64,000 bases of DNA from Eucalyptus grandis (lineage: Eukaryota > Streptophyta > Magnoliopsida > Myrtales > Myrtaceae), in NCBI RefSeq assembly GCF_016545825.1, contig NC_052614.1, positions 6,280,559 to 6,344,558 of the forward strand. Direction: 5' to 3'. Below are positions 11,580 through 23,600 of the stretch, one piece after another (positions within the stretch are counted from its first letter, which is position 1; the number at the start of each line of letters is the position of its first letter). The notes under the pieces are model-generated. The model did no database searches, had not been told where the DNA came from, and saw nothing but the letters and a program-made list of their open reading frames with translations. Made by a program: the position numbers and the translations under genes.

Positions 11580-13501
11580 TACGACTACCATGGCCCCAAC
11601 CAATTCGATGAGGGTGTGGGGTGTTCATTGGGATGATAAGACACAGACATGCTACAGCTCTCGACATGTTCCTAGAATGGTAAATCGCAAAGAAACAAAT
11701 TATATCTCCCATTGGGAGTACAACTGACCAACAATATGAGTTGAAGCAAACACTGTTTTACAAAAGGTTTAGCTGCACTCATGCCAATTTCCTGACACTC
11801 TCCGCAATGGACAAATTGAGCAGTGAAATTTTCAAGCGACGGACTAATTGAGCAGTACAATTTTCGAGTAAAGAGCCATATGCTTGAAATTTATGCAGTC
11901 AAAACAAAAATTAATCTCAGTTTGAATGTTTCGGATTGAATTCAAACCATCAACTTCAGCAGGAATTTTGTGTTCTGTTTTGTTTGGGTAATCATTGAGA
12001 GGATCTACCGAGTTTTGCACACGGGCCCTCGCTTGCTCACTTTAAGTCATTTCAAGTTTTCATATTGACAAAGGCAAGAAGAATCTCGTGGCTTTCATGA
12101 ATCCCGCCGTTCAAGAAGGCATTCTTTAAACCCCTTCTATGGGCAAAGCACCAAAAACAGTGGAGTCCAAAAGCCAAAAAGAAAACTAGCAACGAGACAA
12201 AGTTGACCCCCCTTTAAACTGGGGTCTTCCGACTGTCTGCATTCTCTTTTGCCACAATTATATGAAAATGCAGAAAACCACAATTACGAAATAAAGTATC
12301 GTACTCTAATTGGATGCTATATATATACTCGATATTGAATATAATCCACTTATCTAGAGACTTTCTTACAATATGGTTCATTGTTTGGTATGATTGTAAT
12401 CATAAAATAATTATGCTATGATGACAAGAGAATGTAACTTGCATTCTTTGTAATATGTACTCTTTTTAATTTATAGTACTAATGAAGTGATTGTTGAGGC
12501 AAGAATGCTTAGACAAAGTGCGGACTTTTAAGATGGTAAAGGAAGGCAGGAATAAATTATATGGAGGTAGACGTCCTCAGATTATCTAATTTACAAGAGT
12601 TGCCTTTTGACGTAATGACATCGTTTAATATTGGTACTCCAAGATTAAGTATATTCAGATAAAAGCATTTCTAGGTTGAGGACTTCCTAAAAAGATGTTC
12701 TTACTTGTGCATCATAGAACACATGAGACTGGGTATAAGATGGATCCAAATGGACAATTCTTCCGGGGGGTGGTGGTGGTGGTTTAAATTAGAAGTGTCA
12801 TAAGTTCCTTAAAAGTTGGATGGTGCAATACCTAAAAGCCATTTTAAGTTGCTGCAGTGGTGGATGCCCTACAACCTACAGGTAAGAGATTTTCACTGAG
12901 GATTTGATTAATGAGTACTCTCAGGTTATTTATTAGACAAGCTTAATGAGCAAATATTCGATTTAAGGTATTAACATATATATGAATATATATATATGTA
13001 TGTATATTATAAGGTTAGTCAGTGTTCTCTTATTTAGTTGCTTAACAAGTACTCTGTTAACATTCTTAACGAAATCTTTTTGCTAAATAGTAAACACCCT
13101 ATAATTGCCGCAACAACTCCTTATACGGTTAAGACTGCTCTAAAAGAACTGTACCAAACATCTTTTTAGTTCATCTATAACCATTCTTTCCTCGATAAAG
13201 GAAATAAAGGTCCTTCTTTGCCCACAACCCATTATGAGTACCCTTCAGTCATCATATCATGATCACTCTTGACTAGCTTGTTCTTGCAGGTTCCTCTTAG
13301 TCTTGAATGTGCAAAAAGTAAGCTCCGTCTCTTGAGTTAGAGCTTAGTCTTGAATGAATGACGGTTTTATATGAGACTAACAACTGTATTTTTTGGAGCT
13401 TTCTTTACAGTGACTTCATGCAGCGTCAAGCAGAAGAAGCTGTCGATGAAAATGGCCCTACAAACTTGTCGCCATTGCAAGCATCATGCATGACCCCTGA
13501 G
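11580..13501 (+). repeat. Segmental duplication, copy A (5' region of the VAN3-binding-like gene)
   Basis: This block aligns collinearly with 18900-20827, about 7.3 kb downstream in the same orientation. Shared landmarks are GGTGTTCATTGGGATGATAAG (near 11617 and 18939), TTTTACAAAAGGTTT, the run around CAAAAACAGTGGAGTCCAAA, a TATATA-rich segment (12970-13010), and the two short exons at the 3' end. Copies differ by scattered substitutions and small indels. The right border falls inside an exon at 13501, where the sequence switches to antisense NPF coding sequence. The left border is near 11580. Confidence 0.85.
13291..13501 (+). pseudogene. Truncated copy of the first exons of the VAN3-binding-like gene
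   Basis: It contains the counterpart of the 27-bp exon at 20611-20637 (acceptor TTCTTGCAG, then GTTCCTC...GTGCAAAAA before GTAAGC) and of the next exon, whose counterpart begins after TTTACAG. The coding match ([16 protein letters not shown]) stops at 13501, before the conserved [12 protein letters not shown] motif. A 7-bp deletion relative to the parent (between AGAAGCTG and TCGATGAA) shifts the frame. It cannot encode the protein. The frame running on to 13633 reads antisense NPF sequence and is accidental. Confidence 0.8.
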
Positions 13502-13816
13502 GAGGTTGGCAGTGGCGACGTTCTCCAAGCGGTACTCTTGGGTCAAGTACACCACCATGTTGGGCAGCAATCCGAAGCTTGCCTCTTTCTCAAACGCGCT
13601 GCACATATAAACACACCCCCAATCCTGGAATGAACTAAACCATACACAGACATGGTAATGCAATGAACGAACATGTACAGATATGTGTATGAATCCCATA
13701 CCAATTATGAAAGGGATGGTTCTGAGGCCACCCTTTGGGGTTGGGTTCTCCAGGAGCGGCTCTCTGATCATCTTCTTGGTCGATTGATCACAAGAATGAT
13801 CACCCATCTGACTCAT
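13502..13816 (-). pseudogene. NRT1/PTR (NPF) transporter gene, 5' fragment
   Basis: The minus strand encodes the N-terminus typical of NPF proton-coupled nitrate/peptide transporters. Exon 1 is 13816-13702: a start Met, then EPLLENPTPKGGLRTIPFII, ending at donor G|GTATGG. Exon 2 is about 13598-13502: AFEKEASFGLLPNMVVYLTQ, then VATANLL. In the family these two segments join as IIxNEAFEK. Here the exon 2 start lacks a few bases (the NE codons), so splicing at the visible AG breaks the frame. The gene is truncated after about 70 codons at the junction with the duplicated VAN3-binding exon; all transmembrane helices beyond the first are absent. A (GA)n tract lies just upstream of the start. Confidence 0.75.
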
Positions 13817-13830
13817 GTTCGCTCTTCACG

Positions 13831-13835
<5 letters not shown>

Positions 13836-13871
<36 letters not shown>
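13836..13871. repeat. (AG)18 microsatellite
   Basis: Dinucleotide tract immediately upstream of the NPF fragment start codon, in its would-be 5' leader (TC on the sense strand). Confidence 0.95.
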
Positions 13872-13872
<1 letters not shown>

Positions 13873-14729
13873 CACATGAAACGTGAGCAACTGGTCACAG
13901 AAATGTTAGCTGAGAAGGAGAAAATATAGCAAGGAACGCCGGCATCGAAAGGGACTCGAGAAAATAGAGTTAAAAATAAATAAATATCAGGAGGAAGTTG
14001 CGTGAACGTCGACACGTACGAGGGGAGTGGCTTGACTGGTCATGCCACTGCTCAACAGGTTGCTCCGAGGTCTCCGAGGTGGTTGCATCTTGGAGACACA
14101 TCGACAACCCCCACGAGGCCGCCACACCTCCTCGTTCCTTCATCCACCCTGAAACCAAACCACTTTAAGGAACGAGAGCTTCAGAACTAGAATCTTCGTG
14201 TTCCAAACCTTTGTCCTAGAGTTGAAAATCTTGCGAACACGAAGCTTTCACCGTTAGAATTTTTCAATCCTTGACCAACCGGATTTCAACATCAACCAAA
14301 ACGAGGGATCGACACATCAGCTCTTACGTAATCTCCTCGTTCTTTGTCTTGCTTTTCGTCATTTGAGGTCAGACGGTGCATCGAATCAAACGGTTTACGT
14401 AGTGTTTGCTTTTTCTTCTGCGGTGCTCCAGGATCGGTGTCGAGACTTCATTAAGTTTCCTGAGATGGGTTGTTTGGATCTGGTCCGATCGATTTTGATA
14501 TTCAAGATATGAAAGTGAGGTCTTTTGACGAACGGTGATTGCAAAAGAAATCACGGAGACTGCTGATCAGGTGACGTGCAAGAGTATTAGCGTGTAGGTT
14601 ATTGTACCTATCAGCCCTTCATTGAACGGTTGTTGTGCAATTCGTGTTGCTTACCGAAATAAGATATTTTCGCCAATAATTTGTGGCGTGACATCTTACA
14701 CGTAAAGATGGTTATTTGATTGCAGTGAA
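13872..14729. other. Former NPF upstream region, no gene seen
   Basis: By position this is 5'-flanking sequence of the truncated NPF gene. I see no convincing exon or transposon terminus. Confidence 0.3.
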
Positions 14730-14738
14730 GAAACAAAG

Positions 14739-15158
14739 TAGGGAAATTACTAAAATAGTCCTGAACTTTTTAATATGGTAAATATGATCATAAATCTTTT
14801 GACAATTTGGCAACAAAGTGCTTATGTAAATGTGAAAAAAGTTCGTAGAATTATTTTATTTTATTTTTTTATTTTTCTTTCTTTCTTTTTTTTTTTCACC
14901 AAGTCCAACAAGGGCCGGCCAACACTCATGGACCAAGGGCCATCGAGGGCCTTGTAGCCTTGTTGGGTTTAGAAGAAAAAAAAAAAATTATTTAAAAAAA
15001 ATTTAGAAAATTTTTAAAAGATTATAAAAAAATTATTTATGTTAATGCTAGTCATACTACGTAAGATGGCCGTCTCTCACATTAAAGATTTCTGGCCAAA
15101 ATTAGCTGGAAGATTACATTAGCAAAGTGTACTAGGTCCAATTTTTTCAATTTCCCTA
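14739..15158. mobile_element. Small Mutator-like non-autonomous element (420 bp)
   Basis: Inverted termini TAGGGAAATTAC and (reverse complement of right end) TAGGGAAATTG. Flanking 9-mers GAAACAAAG (14730-14738) and GAAATAAGG (15159-15167) match at 7 of 9. The subterminal AATAGTCCTGAAC resembles the AGTCCTAAAC words of the elements at 28971, 46869 and 49495. A short GC-rich core (14905-14960) is flanked by T-rich and A-rich arms. No coding capacity. Confidence 0.55.
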
Positions 15159-15167
15159 GAAATAAGG

Positions 15168-15898
15168 CTATAATGCAAATAGCTATTGCATTTTAATTTA
15201 ATAGAGCTGTAATATTTATTATGATGATTGCTCTAAGTAATGTGTTGTTTGTTACGTTATTTGGTTTCATAAATTATAGATGTATCAAGGGGAAATAGCA
15301 TCAACATTCTCAAAATACACCTAAAATAAAAATTAGAGGGCAATAAGTTTTTCTTATAATTAATAATCTAATATTTGTAGAGTCAGTGAAAAAGAAATGG
15401 TACTTTTGGAATAATTATTAGATACGGGTCCATGTAATAGCCATTACTGCAAGTTTACATTACAAACGGTAGCCAGCTTGAAAGAGACGTATAATGCAAC
15501 AGTCTTTATTGAAACCAAACACTTCGGGAGCTTCTTCAGTTAAAATTAAACTGTGCAAAACCTTGTGGTTCTTACCATGCTCTACAAAGTCCCTATGTTA
15601 CTGCGATCTATATGAGACTTATGAGTTCCCCTTTAGCTTGGCTTAGAAAGGATGGACTCTTCCCATTCTTTCAACATGCATAATTTGGTTTGTTAAATAA
15701 CAAAGAAGATTGATTCAGGTCAAAATTGGTTCTATCTGAGCCAGTTCTCGAGTAGAACTTGTTTAGACCACCAATTCAGAATTTAAACTGGTTTTGCATT
15801 AGCTAGTCCACAGAATTTCTACCCAGGAACCTGCCTTGTTCCCTAGAAAGCCGGCCGGTTATCTAGTTGAACCGGGAGGGACTGGCACTCAGTGCTCA
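15168..15898. other. Intergenic, no gene seen
   Basis: AT-rich. 15710-15890 contains diverged GGTTCTATCTGAGCC/GAACCGGGAGGG words related to the GGTTCC-rich hAT-like subtermini. Confidence 0.3.
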
Positions 15899-16910
15899 CT
15901 AGGAATGTGCATGGTTCGAGCGGGGTTTCCAACTTAGAACTGGGAACTATCCGCTAAGAACCGGTTCCAAAAAATTGGAACCGGGAACTGTCCACCAATT
16001 GCATTGATCCACCCTAGAGAACCGGACCGCCCGTCTGGTTCAGTTCGCGGGTGGATCCATAGCTCCGGTCCAACCTCCGTACCTTCCCCTTTTTGCCTTC
16101 TACTAGTTGCAACCCTCACTTCGCTTCCGTCCCAGCCACCACCACCAACTTGGCCACCATCTCCATCGTCTCCCACTCCTCCCTCAAGATCGACAATGAG
16201 GAGGACAACAGGGACAATGAGCCATTCTTAGACCTAGAGTTTGCCCGTCCCCAAAGATGAGGATGATGGGGAGAAGCCTGAGGAGGGGGAGGAGGAAGAG
16301 GGGAGGTAGAAGCATGACAAGATCAACAATGAAGAGGACGATAGTGATAGTGAATACGGAGATGGCGACAACGTGGAGAGAGAGTTCAAGTTCAAGGGAG
16401 GAAAAGAGAATTAACTCACTATTTCGCCAAGTTCAGACTAGGACTCAAAGAAAGATAAGTAAATCTGTAGATGAATCGAAAAGGAAGAGAGAGCTCGGTG
16501 AGATTTTGAATTGAGAGAGACGAGATGGAGTAGGAGAAGTAGTGAATTGAGACAATATAGTGATTGGAACCCTAAATTTTAGATTTGTTAATTTTGAATT
16601 TTTTAATGTTAAAATTAATACGTTATTATAATATAACCGGTTCGGTCGGGTGGCGGGTGGGTGGATCCACTCATGGGAGGCGGAGGTCGCGCGACGCCGC
16701 CGCCGCCACCCAGATAAAGGGCGGCGAGGTCGTGCGACCCGGATCGGTCGCCGCTCGAGCCTCCGACACGATTTGGTCGCGACCACCACGGTGACCGAGA
16801 TGGGTGCGCGGCCCGGAGCTCCGTGCGGAGGTCACGGTGCGGCGAGCTTTCGCCGACAATGCCATGACTCACGGAGGTCACCCGACTCTCCAACGACGAT
16901 CGCCTAGGAT
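15899..16910. mobile_element. Possible hAT-like element fragment with GGTTCC-rich subterminus
   Basis: Begins CTAGGAATGTGCATGGTTCG at 15899 and continues with GGAACCGGGAACTG and GAACCGG words like the hAT-like element at 2844. Inverted GGGTGGATCC/GGATCCACCC words occur at 16050-16060 and 16660-16675. No matching right terminus or 8-bp duplication was found, so it is probably truncated. The GC-rich 16640-16910 yields long shadow frames only. Confidence 0.35.
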
Positions 16911-16929
16911 GGTTGTTATTGTTTCATCA

Positions 16930-18140
16930 AGGGCTTACTGAAAAAAAAAAATTCAAGTGGACAATTTTGGAAAAAAAAATAAAAAAAGAGATAGCCCAAT
17001 GGCAGCCCAATTTTAAAAATACTTGCTTTGCCATTAAGTCCCTTCCAAAATTTTTTTCCAAACACCCTTTTTCTCTTGAGCCACAAGGACATCTCCGGAA
17101 AGCCTACTAAAGTGCAAATCCCGAAGCTTCAAGGAAAGCAAAACTCATTGTTCTTCTCCGACACACTTGAAAGCTACTTCACATTGTTTCCATCATTCAG
17201 TCACTTCTCATCGCTAAAATCGTCCCAGGTGGGGTTACTGGACGAAATTCTCCTAACGCTCAAATCCCGACGAACGAAATGCAAATCGTACTCACTTGAT
17301 TAGCTCAATTTGTGCTGTTCAATCACAATTGAACGATAGTGGGCGACGGCGATGGGGACGGCTAAATGGATGCTCATTTTTTAAGATGCACACATCTCCA
17401 TGCGCCAACTCATTGTTCGATGATGTGCATCAGATGAATCTTTCCAATATGAAATGGGAGCCTTGAGCTTTCCCCAACAAAATCAAGAATCTGCAGCGCT
17501 TAGTAAACCGTCAGGAATGGCCAGCCTCCGTTTGTATAGCCTTTTGTAAGGTAGGGTGTAGGAGAATGAGTACATACCCACTTACTTAACAATCCATGTA
17601 TAATCATATGATTCTCTACTGTAATTATTTGGGCAGTGGAAGGTGGGACACTCCCATTAGCCCGTGTGCAGGATTTAATTTTGATTTCGGAACCATGATT
17701 AGAGATAACAGCAATCATGAAGGAGTCAGCACTTAAGAGCTAGCCCTACCCCCTCCACTTATGGTGCCTCTACATTGAAGTCACAACCTAATCTTCAATT
17801 TTTTCTTCTCCTCCTTTTCATTTGTGGGATTAGAAACCTTAAAAAAAATGTCTTGCACGAGTGCAAGTAGGTCAGCTCCACAGCCACCATAAGATTCCAA
17901 ATCGGTACTATAATCAAGGGTCTAATATTATTAAGACTAATGCTCCTTTTGTCTACTTATGATGTTTAATTGAGGAACTTTGCATGAAAATCCTTTCACT
18001 TTGTGCGATTGTGAGGTCTCTATACATAAATGCTGTGTTGCTGTGCTGTCGTGAATGATCGAAAGATGCAAAGGAAGGGAACATGAATATTTACTATATC
18101 TAGCAAGTCAATAAGGGCTTGGCCGATTTTATATGAAATA
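16930..18140. other. Intergenic, no gene seen
   Basis: A-rich at 16940-16990. No supported exon, RNA gene or transposon terminus. Confidence 0.3.
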
Positions 18141-18142
18141 AA

Positions 18143-18465
18143 TAGCTGAAAGGTGTGTGATTGGAATGGTATTCCATGAATGAATACGGTTTTGAGGATT
18201 TCTAGGAACAATTATAATTGAGGGGCTTTTTGTTGGTGTGTTTTTAAAAGGAATGAGCGACTTTTCGCTTTCCGACGCGAAATTTAAGATAACATCCAAA
18301 TTTTAGCTAAAGGGTGTGTGATTGGAATGGTGTTCCATGCATGAATACTGTTTTGAGCATTTTTAGGGACGATTATAATTGAGGGCCTCTTTATTTGTGT
18401 TTTTAAAAAGGAAGGAGGGACTTTCCACTTTCCGACGCAAAATTTTTAACCTAACATCCAAATTT
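18143..18465. repeat. Two-copy tandem repeat, period about 161 bp
   Basis: The segment starting GGTGTGTGATTGGAATGGT at 18152 recurs at 18313 and continues in parallel through GAATAC...TTTTGAG, ATTATAATTGAGG, TTTTTAAAA and CTTTCCGACGC to ACATCCAAATTT. Copies differ by roughly one base in ten by eye. Confidence 0.85.
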
Positions 18466-20289
18466 CAAAAGATTGTGAAAAATTATGCGTTAACATTTGT
18501 ATATTTTTGTTTGATGGTCACAGCTTATTCCTCTCATCATTAGTAGTTTCCTTCCTTATCATGCACTGAGCATTTCCCCCTACTACATAACGCCTGCCCA
18601 ATTGGGCCTCCGAATTTGATAAGTAATTTTTTAATTATAAGTGGGTGTAGGTAATAAATTAGGCTCTTCGAGTATGTACACCGGTAAACGCTACTGATAA
18701 ACACCACGCTGCTATAACATGGTACTACAAGTCCTATGTCAAATTGTAAAGGTCTTGTGAGATGATCGGTAATAATACACATTCTCTAATGATCATCACT
18801 TTAGGTGGTAACGGTTATATATTCTATCGGCATTCACCCTATCGAAATAGGCTTGAAGGTTATAAATGGTACAAAAGTAAGGTTACTCTCAATAGATATA
18901 TGATTCACGATTGCCCTAGCCAATCCAATGAGCGTGCAGGGTGTTCATTGGGATGATAAGACACGGACAAGTTGCATCTCCTGACGTGTTTCTAACGTCA
19001 TAAATTGAGAAGAAATGAATTATATCTCTCATTGGGAGTACAATTGATCAACAATATGAGTTGAAATAAATATTGTTTTACAAAAGGTTTTACTGCACTC
19101 ATGTCGATTTCCTAACACTTTATGTGATAGACAAATTGAGCAGTGAAATTTTCAAGCGATAGACAAATTGAGTAGTACAATGTTTGAATAAAGAGCCCTA
19201 TGTTTGAAATTTATGCAGTCAAAACAAAAATCAATCTCGGTTTGAAAGTTTTGGATTGAATTCAAACCATCAACTTCAGCAGTAATTATGTGTACTGTTT
19301 TGACGGAATAATCATTGAGAGGATCTACCAAGTTTTGCCCACGGGCCCCGCTTGCTCACTTTAAGTCGTTTCGAGTCTTCATAGCGACAAAGGCAAGAAG
19401 AATCTCGTGGCTATCATGAATCCCGCCGTTCAAGAAGGCGTTCTTTAAACCCCTTTTATGGGCAAAGCAACAAAAACAGTGGAGTCCAAAAGCCAAAAAG
19501 AAGACTAGCAACGAGACAAAGTTGACCCCCCTTTAACATGGGTTCTTCCAACTGTCTACATGCTCTTTTGCAAATTAGCTTTAGATATATGAATGCAGAA
19601 AAACCGCAATTATGAAATGAAGTATCGGACTCCAATTGCATGCTATAAAGCATACATTTACTCTATATTGAATATAATCCATTTATTTAGAGACTTGCAT
19701 ATAATATGTCACATCGTTTGATATGGTTCTAATTGTAAAATCATTATGATATGATGTCAAGAGAATGTAGCATGAATTCTCTTTTAAATTTATGGGACTG
19801 ATGAAGTGATTGTCGAAGCAAGAAGGCTTGGACAAATTGTGGTTCCTAGCAGGCTTTTTAGATGGTGAAGGAGCGCAGGAATAAATTATATGGAAGGAGA
19901 CATTTTTAGATTATGTAACTTAGTGCCTTTTGATATAATGACATTGTTTAATATTGGTACTCCAAGATTGAGCGTATTCAGATAAGAGCATTCCTAGGTG
20001 AGGACTTCCTAGAAAAAAAAGGTGCGTACTTGTACACCATAGAACACATGAGACTTGGTATAAGATGAATCTTCTTCGGTGCAATAAACTAAGAGAGTCA
20101 CAAGTTCCTTAAAAGTTGGGTGGTGCAATACCTAAAAACCATTTTAGTTGTTGCAACGGTGGATGCCCTACAACCTACTAATAAGAGATGTTTATTGAGG
20201 GTTTGATTAACGAGTGCTCTCGAGATACTTATTACATAAGCTTAACGAGTGAATAGTCAATTTGAGGTATTGACATGTATATGAATATA

Positions 20290-20293
<4 letters not shown>

Positions 20294-20334
<41 letters not shown>
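20294..20334. repeat. (AT)n microsatellite
   Basis: About 20 TA units, about 300 bp upstream of the first recognised exon of the VAN3-binding-like gene. The duplicate has only a short interrupted TATATA run at 12970-13010. Confidence 0.95.
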
Positions 20335-20337
<3 letters not shown>

Positions 20338-20610
20338 GAGGATGCATTCCTTTATTCAGTTACTTGACAAGAACTCCAGTGACACTCTTTTAACAAAATC
20401 TTTTTGCTAAACAGTGAATACCTTATAAAAGCTGAAGCTCCTTATACGGTTGAAACTGCTTTAAAAAAACTGTACCAAACAATATTTTAGTATATCTATA
20501 ATCATTCTTTCCTCGATAAAGAAAATGAAGGCCCTTCTTTGCCCGCAACCCAATATAAGTACCCTTCTGTCATCATATCATGATCACTCTTGACTAGCTT
20601 GTTCTTGCAG

Positions 20611-20637
20611 GTTCCTCAAGTCTTGAATGTGCAAAAA
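20611..20637 (+). other. 27-bp leader exon of the VAN3-binding-like gene
   Basis: Acceptor GTTCTTGCAG at 20601-20610 and donor GTAAGC from 20638 bracket 27 bases. Its last base supplies the A of the proposed start codon. It is conserved in the duplicated copy at 13291-13318, including both splice borders, which argues for a real exon. Confidence 0.6.
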
Positions 20638-23600
20638 GTAAGCTTTGTCTCTTGAGTTGGAGCTCAGTCCCGAATGAATGACAGTTTTATATGAGACTAA
20701 CAATTGTTTTCTTTGAGCTTTGTTTACAGTGACTTCATGCAGCGTCAAGCAGAAGAAGCTGGAGCATATCGATGAAAATGGGCCTACAAACTTGTCGTCA
20801 TTGCAAGCGTCATGCATGACCCCTGAGACTCCAATTGAGTCCATGGAGTTTCTGGCAAGATCATGGAGTGTTTCAGCCATGGAGCTGTCGAAAGCTCTCC
20901 ACACTACTCATGTCTCTGGCGGCAACGACAATAATGATAATGCAGAGAGATCATCTTTTTCTTCAGTTGGCACAGATACGAACGAAGCAAATTCCAGGTC
21001 TCCAAGAGACTATGTAAGATTCCCATTCCAAACTCTTATTTTGTACACCGTGAACAAAAGGAGAAGTTTTATAAGCCTATGGTAGTAGCCACTGGCATAA
21101 ACACTTGGATGGGAAGTAAGATCGCTTATGTGTAGCTCCTACTTTGTAAAATGCTCAGTAAATTTTCTGTGTCAAATCTATTCTATGTATTTTCTTGGTT
21201 GTATAATCTATAGATAAATCTCTTATCTCTGGTCACTTGTAAAATTATCTTGACTACCTCAAATAATTTTGGAGCTGGAGTTATATTAGTTTCCCTGCAG
21301 AGATAAAGAATCCCACTTACTGTAGAATCTTCTAAGGACCTGTCAAGTCTGTCTTCCAAAATTTATGTTCAGATGAAACAATATCATGTAAGTTAAGTTG
21401 GGTCTTGAAAGAAGAAGATGAAATTGACACCATATTACTCTTGAACGAAGCAAAGCAGAGACATTTACCTAGTTAAAGAGTACCTTAAAACACTTGCCAC
21501 CCATCTGTATTTTTTTTCCCCTTTAAAGTTTTGTCATCTTTGCCATCTGCTTTGGTTGTACATGATCTTGACAATTCTTTCTTTCACCTTGCAGCTACCT
21601 CAGCAACCACCAACTAATGAAACCGAGTCCATCTCTCCAAGAGACAGTGGTGAAGTCAGGGTAACTCAAAGCTTTCTATTTTTTTCCCACCCCACACACT
21701 TGCCCTTCACTTGTCATCAAGCGGACAAAAAGAAAAGAAGTTTTCAAGCACTTCAGATAAAAATGGTTATTAAACTTTTGTTCCAAGAATGTTCTGGATA
21801 AGCTCAGAAATTTCACTTTGAAAAAGAGTAAGTGAAACACATAGGTGACAATCTGCAACTCAAGTTTAACTCAGGAGTCTTGTCTGTGAAGGAATTATTC
21901 CTACTCCATCAAGCACTCAACCCGGAGTTCCTTTCCAATCAACAACTTCTCAGAAATGGGGTAAATCATCACTCAAAATCACTACTTTCACGAAACTCCA
22001 GAAACAATACTTAATCATATTGACATTGCTACTTTGTTCTGCAGATCTACAAGAACATAATGAGGGGGAAAACAATTGGGAGGTGGTTGAAGGACCAGAA
22101 AGAGAGGAAGAAGCAGGAAACCTGGGCCCATAATGCACAGCTACACGCAGCCGTGTCTGTGGCAGGGGTTGCAGCTGCTGTGGCGGTGCTCGCAGCATCC
22201 AACGCAACCCTGACAGAACAACCGACCAATCACCAGAAGAATCATGCCAGGACATCCACAGCTATAGCTTCTGCAGCAGCTCTGGTGGCATCCCACTGCA
22301 TCGACCTTGCGGAGGAAATGGGAGCCGATCACCAACAGATTACGGCTGTGGTGAGTTCCGCAGTCAGTTCAAGGACTAATGGTGATATCATGGCCTTAAC
22401 TGCTGGAGCAGCTACAGGTACGAGCAACGCTTAAAACATAATCCTCAGGATAATTAGGACACAAAAGCCAAGTTTTTCTCAAAGGGAAAAAGAAGAGGCA
22501 GAGTAAGCTTTAGTTGAATAGAATTGAGCTTTTATCAATGGAAAATCATAGTGCAAACCCCCCGCACTTTGTTTAGCAATCCTTGGTCCAGAATTCTACA
22601 ATTTGGCCCCATATGTCAAAGGCTTGCATTGCGCAATTTTTGGTGTTCTTTGAATGGAAATTCAATTAATATATCTTACAGAAAAAAAGTACACCTTAAG
22701 CTGATTGGTTCAAGTATCAACAGAAAATGTAGAAAAAATGGAGGTATAAACGCTTGTTGAAATTTGGAAAGGGTACATTTCTGGGGCAAGGGGGTGCTCA
22801 GCACCAATGGTGGTTTGGGCTTCTGTTCCCAAACACAAGATCACCACTTCAGATTGCTTGTGGTAGCAATGCGTTCACTCACTTTGATTGATATGATTTG
22901 GACCTCTAAACACTTCAGCAGGGCTAAGGTGATGGGGCTTGCCTACCTCAGACCAGTGGTTCACCACTGTTGCTAAGTGACAACCACTCTGCCTTTTTAA
23001 TCTAAACATATGTAGGCCGCAGTGGGTGTTAGAACCCTCATGGTAACGCCCAATGGGAGTAGCCACGATGATTGCCCTCCCTCGCCTTTTTGACACAGTT
23101 AAAAGGAAAAAGAAAAGGACAAAGAGTATACCTGTGCAATTTGACCTACCCATAGAGCTTACTGTACTTTCTAAGTTATCATCTTGAGGAGCACTGTCAT
23201 TCTTGGTATTTTTCCTACAATAATCCAATTAAGTGTAACTTCTACAACTCAAACTGTGCAGCATTAAGAGGAGCCGCCACCCTGCGATCAAGGCTTCAAA
23301 AGGGTTATGGAGGAGGGACATTTGCCATGGCAGAGGACAAGGGAGAAACTGACAAGGAAAACTACATGTCGATGTCAAATGCATTAGACTTTGTGTCTAA
23401 AGGAGGAGAACTTCTTAAACGCACAAGGAAAGGTATACGGACAGCATTAGAGAAAAAAGAGCATCCGCTTATGCTTTTATGCTTCTGACTTCGTTGTCTA
23501 ACATTTACACTTCTGCATTCGGTTTCCAACATAAATGCTGTTGACAGGAGCCCTCCACTGGAAACAAGTGTCTTTCAATGTAAATTCAAACTTTCAGGTA

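Larger units (their letters stand above)
18900..20827 (+). repeat. Segmental duplication, copy B (parent; leads into the intact gene)
   Basis: Collinear with 11580-13501. This copy continues into the complete VAN3-binding-like coding sequence, so it is taken as the source. Its TA-rich segment has expanded into a long (TA)n microsatellite (20294-20334) that copy A lacks. Confidence 0.85.

Noticed and set aside
13358..13633. 91-codon frame joining VAN3-binding exon to downstream sequence
   Set aside because: The second half is the reverse strand of an NPF exon, and the first half uses the wrong frame for the parental protein.
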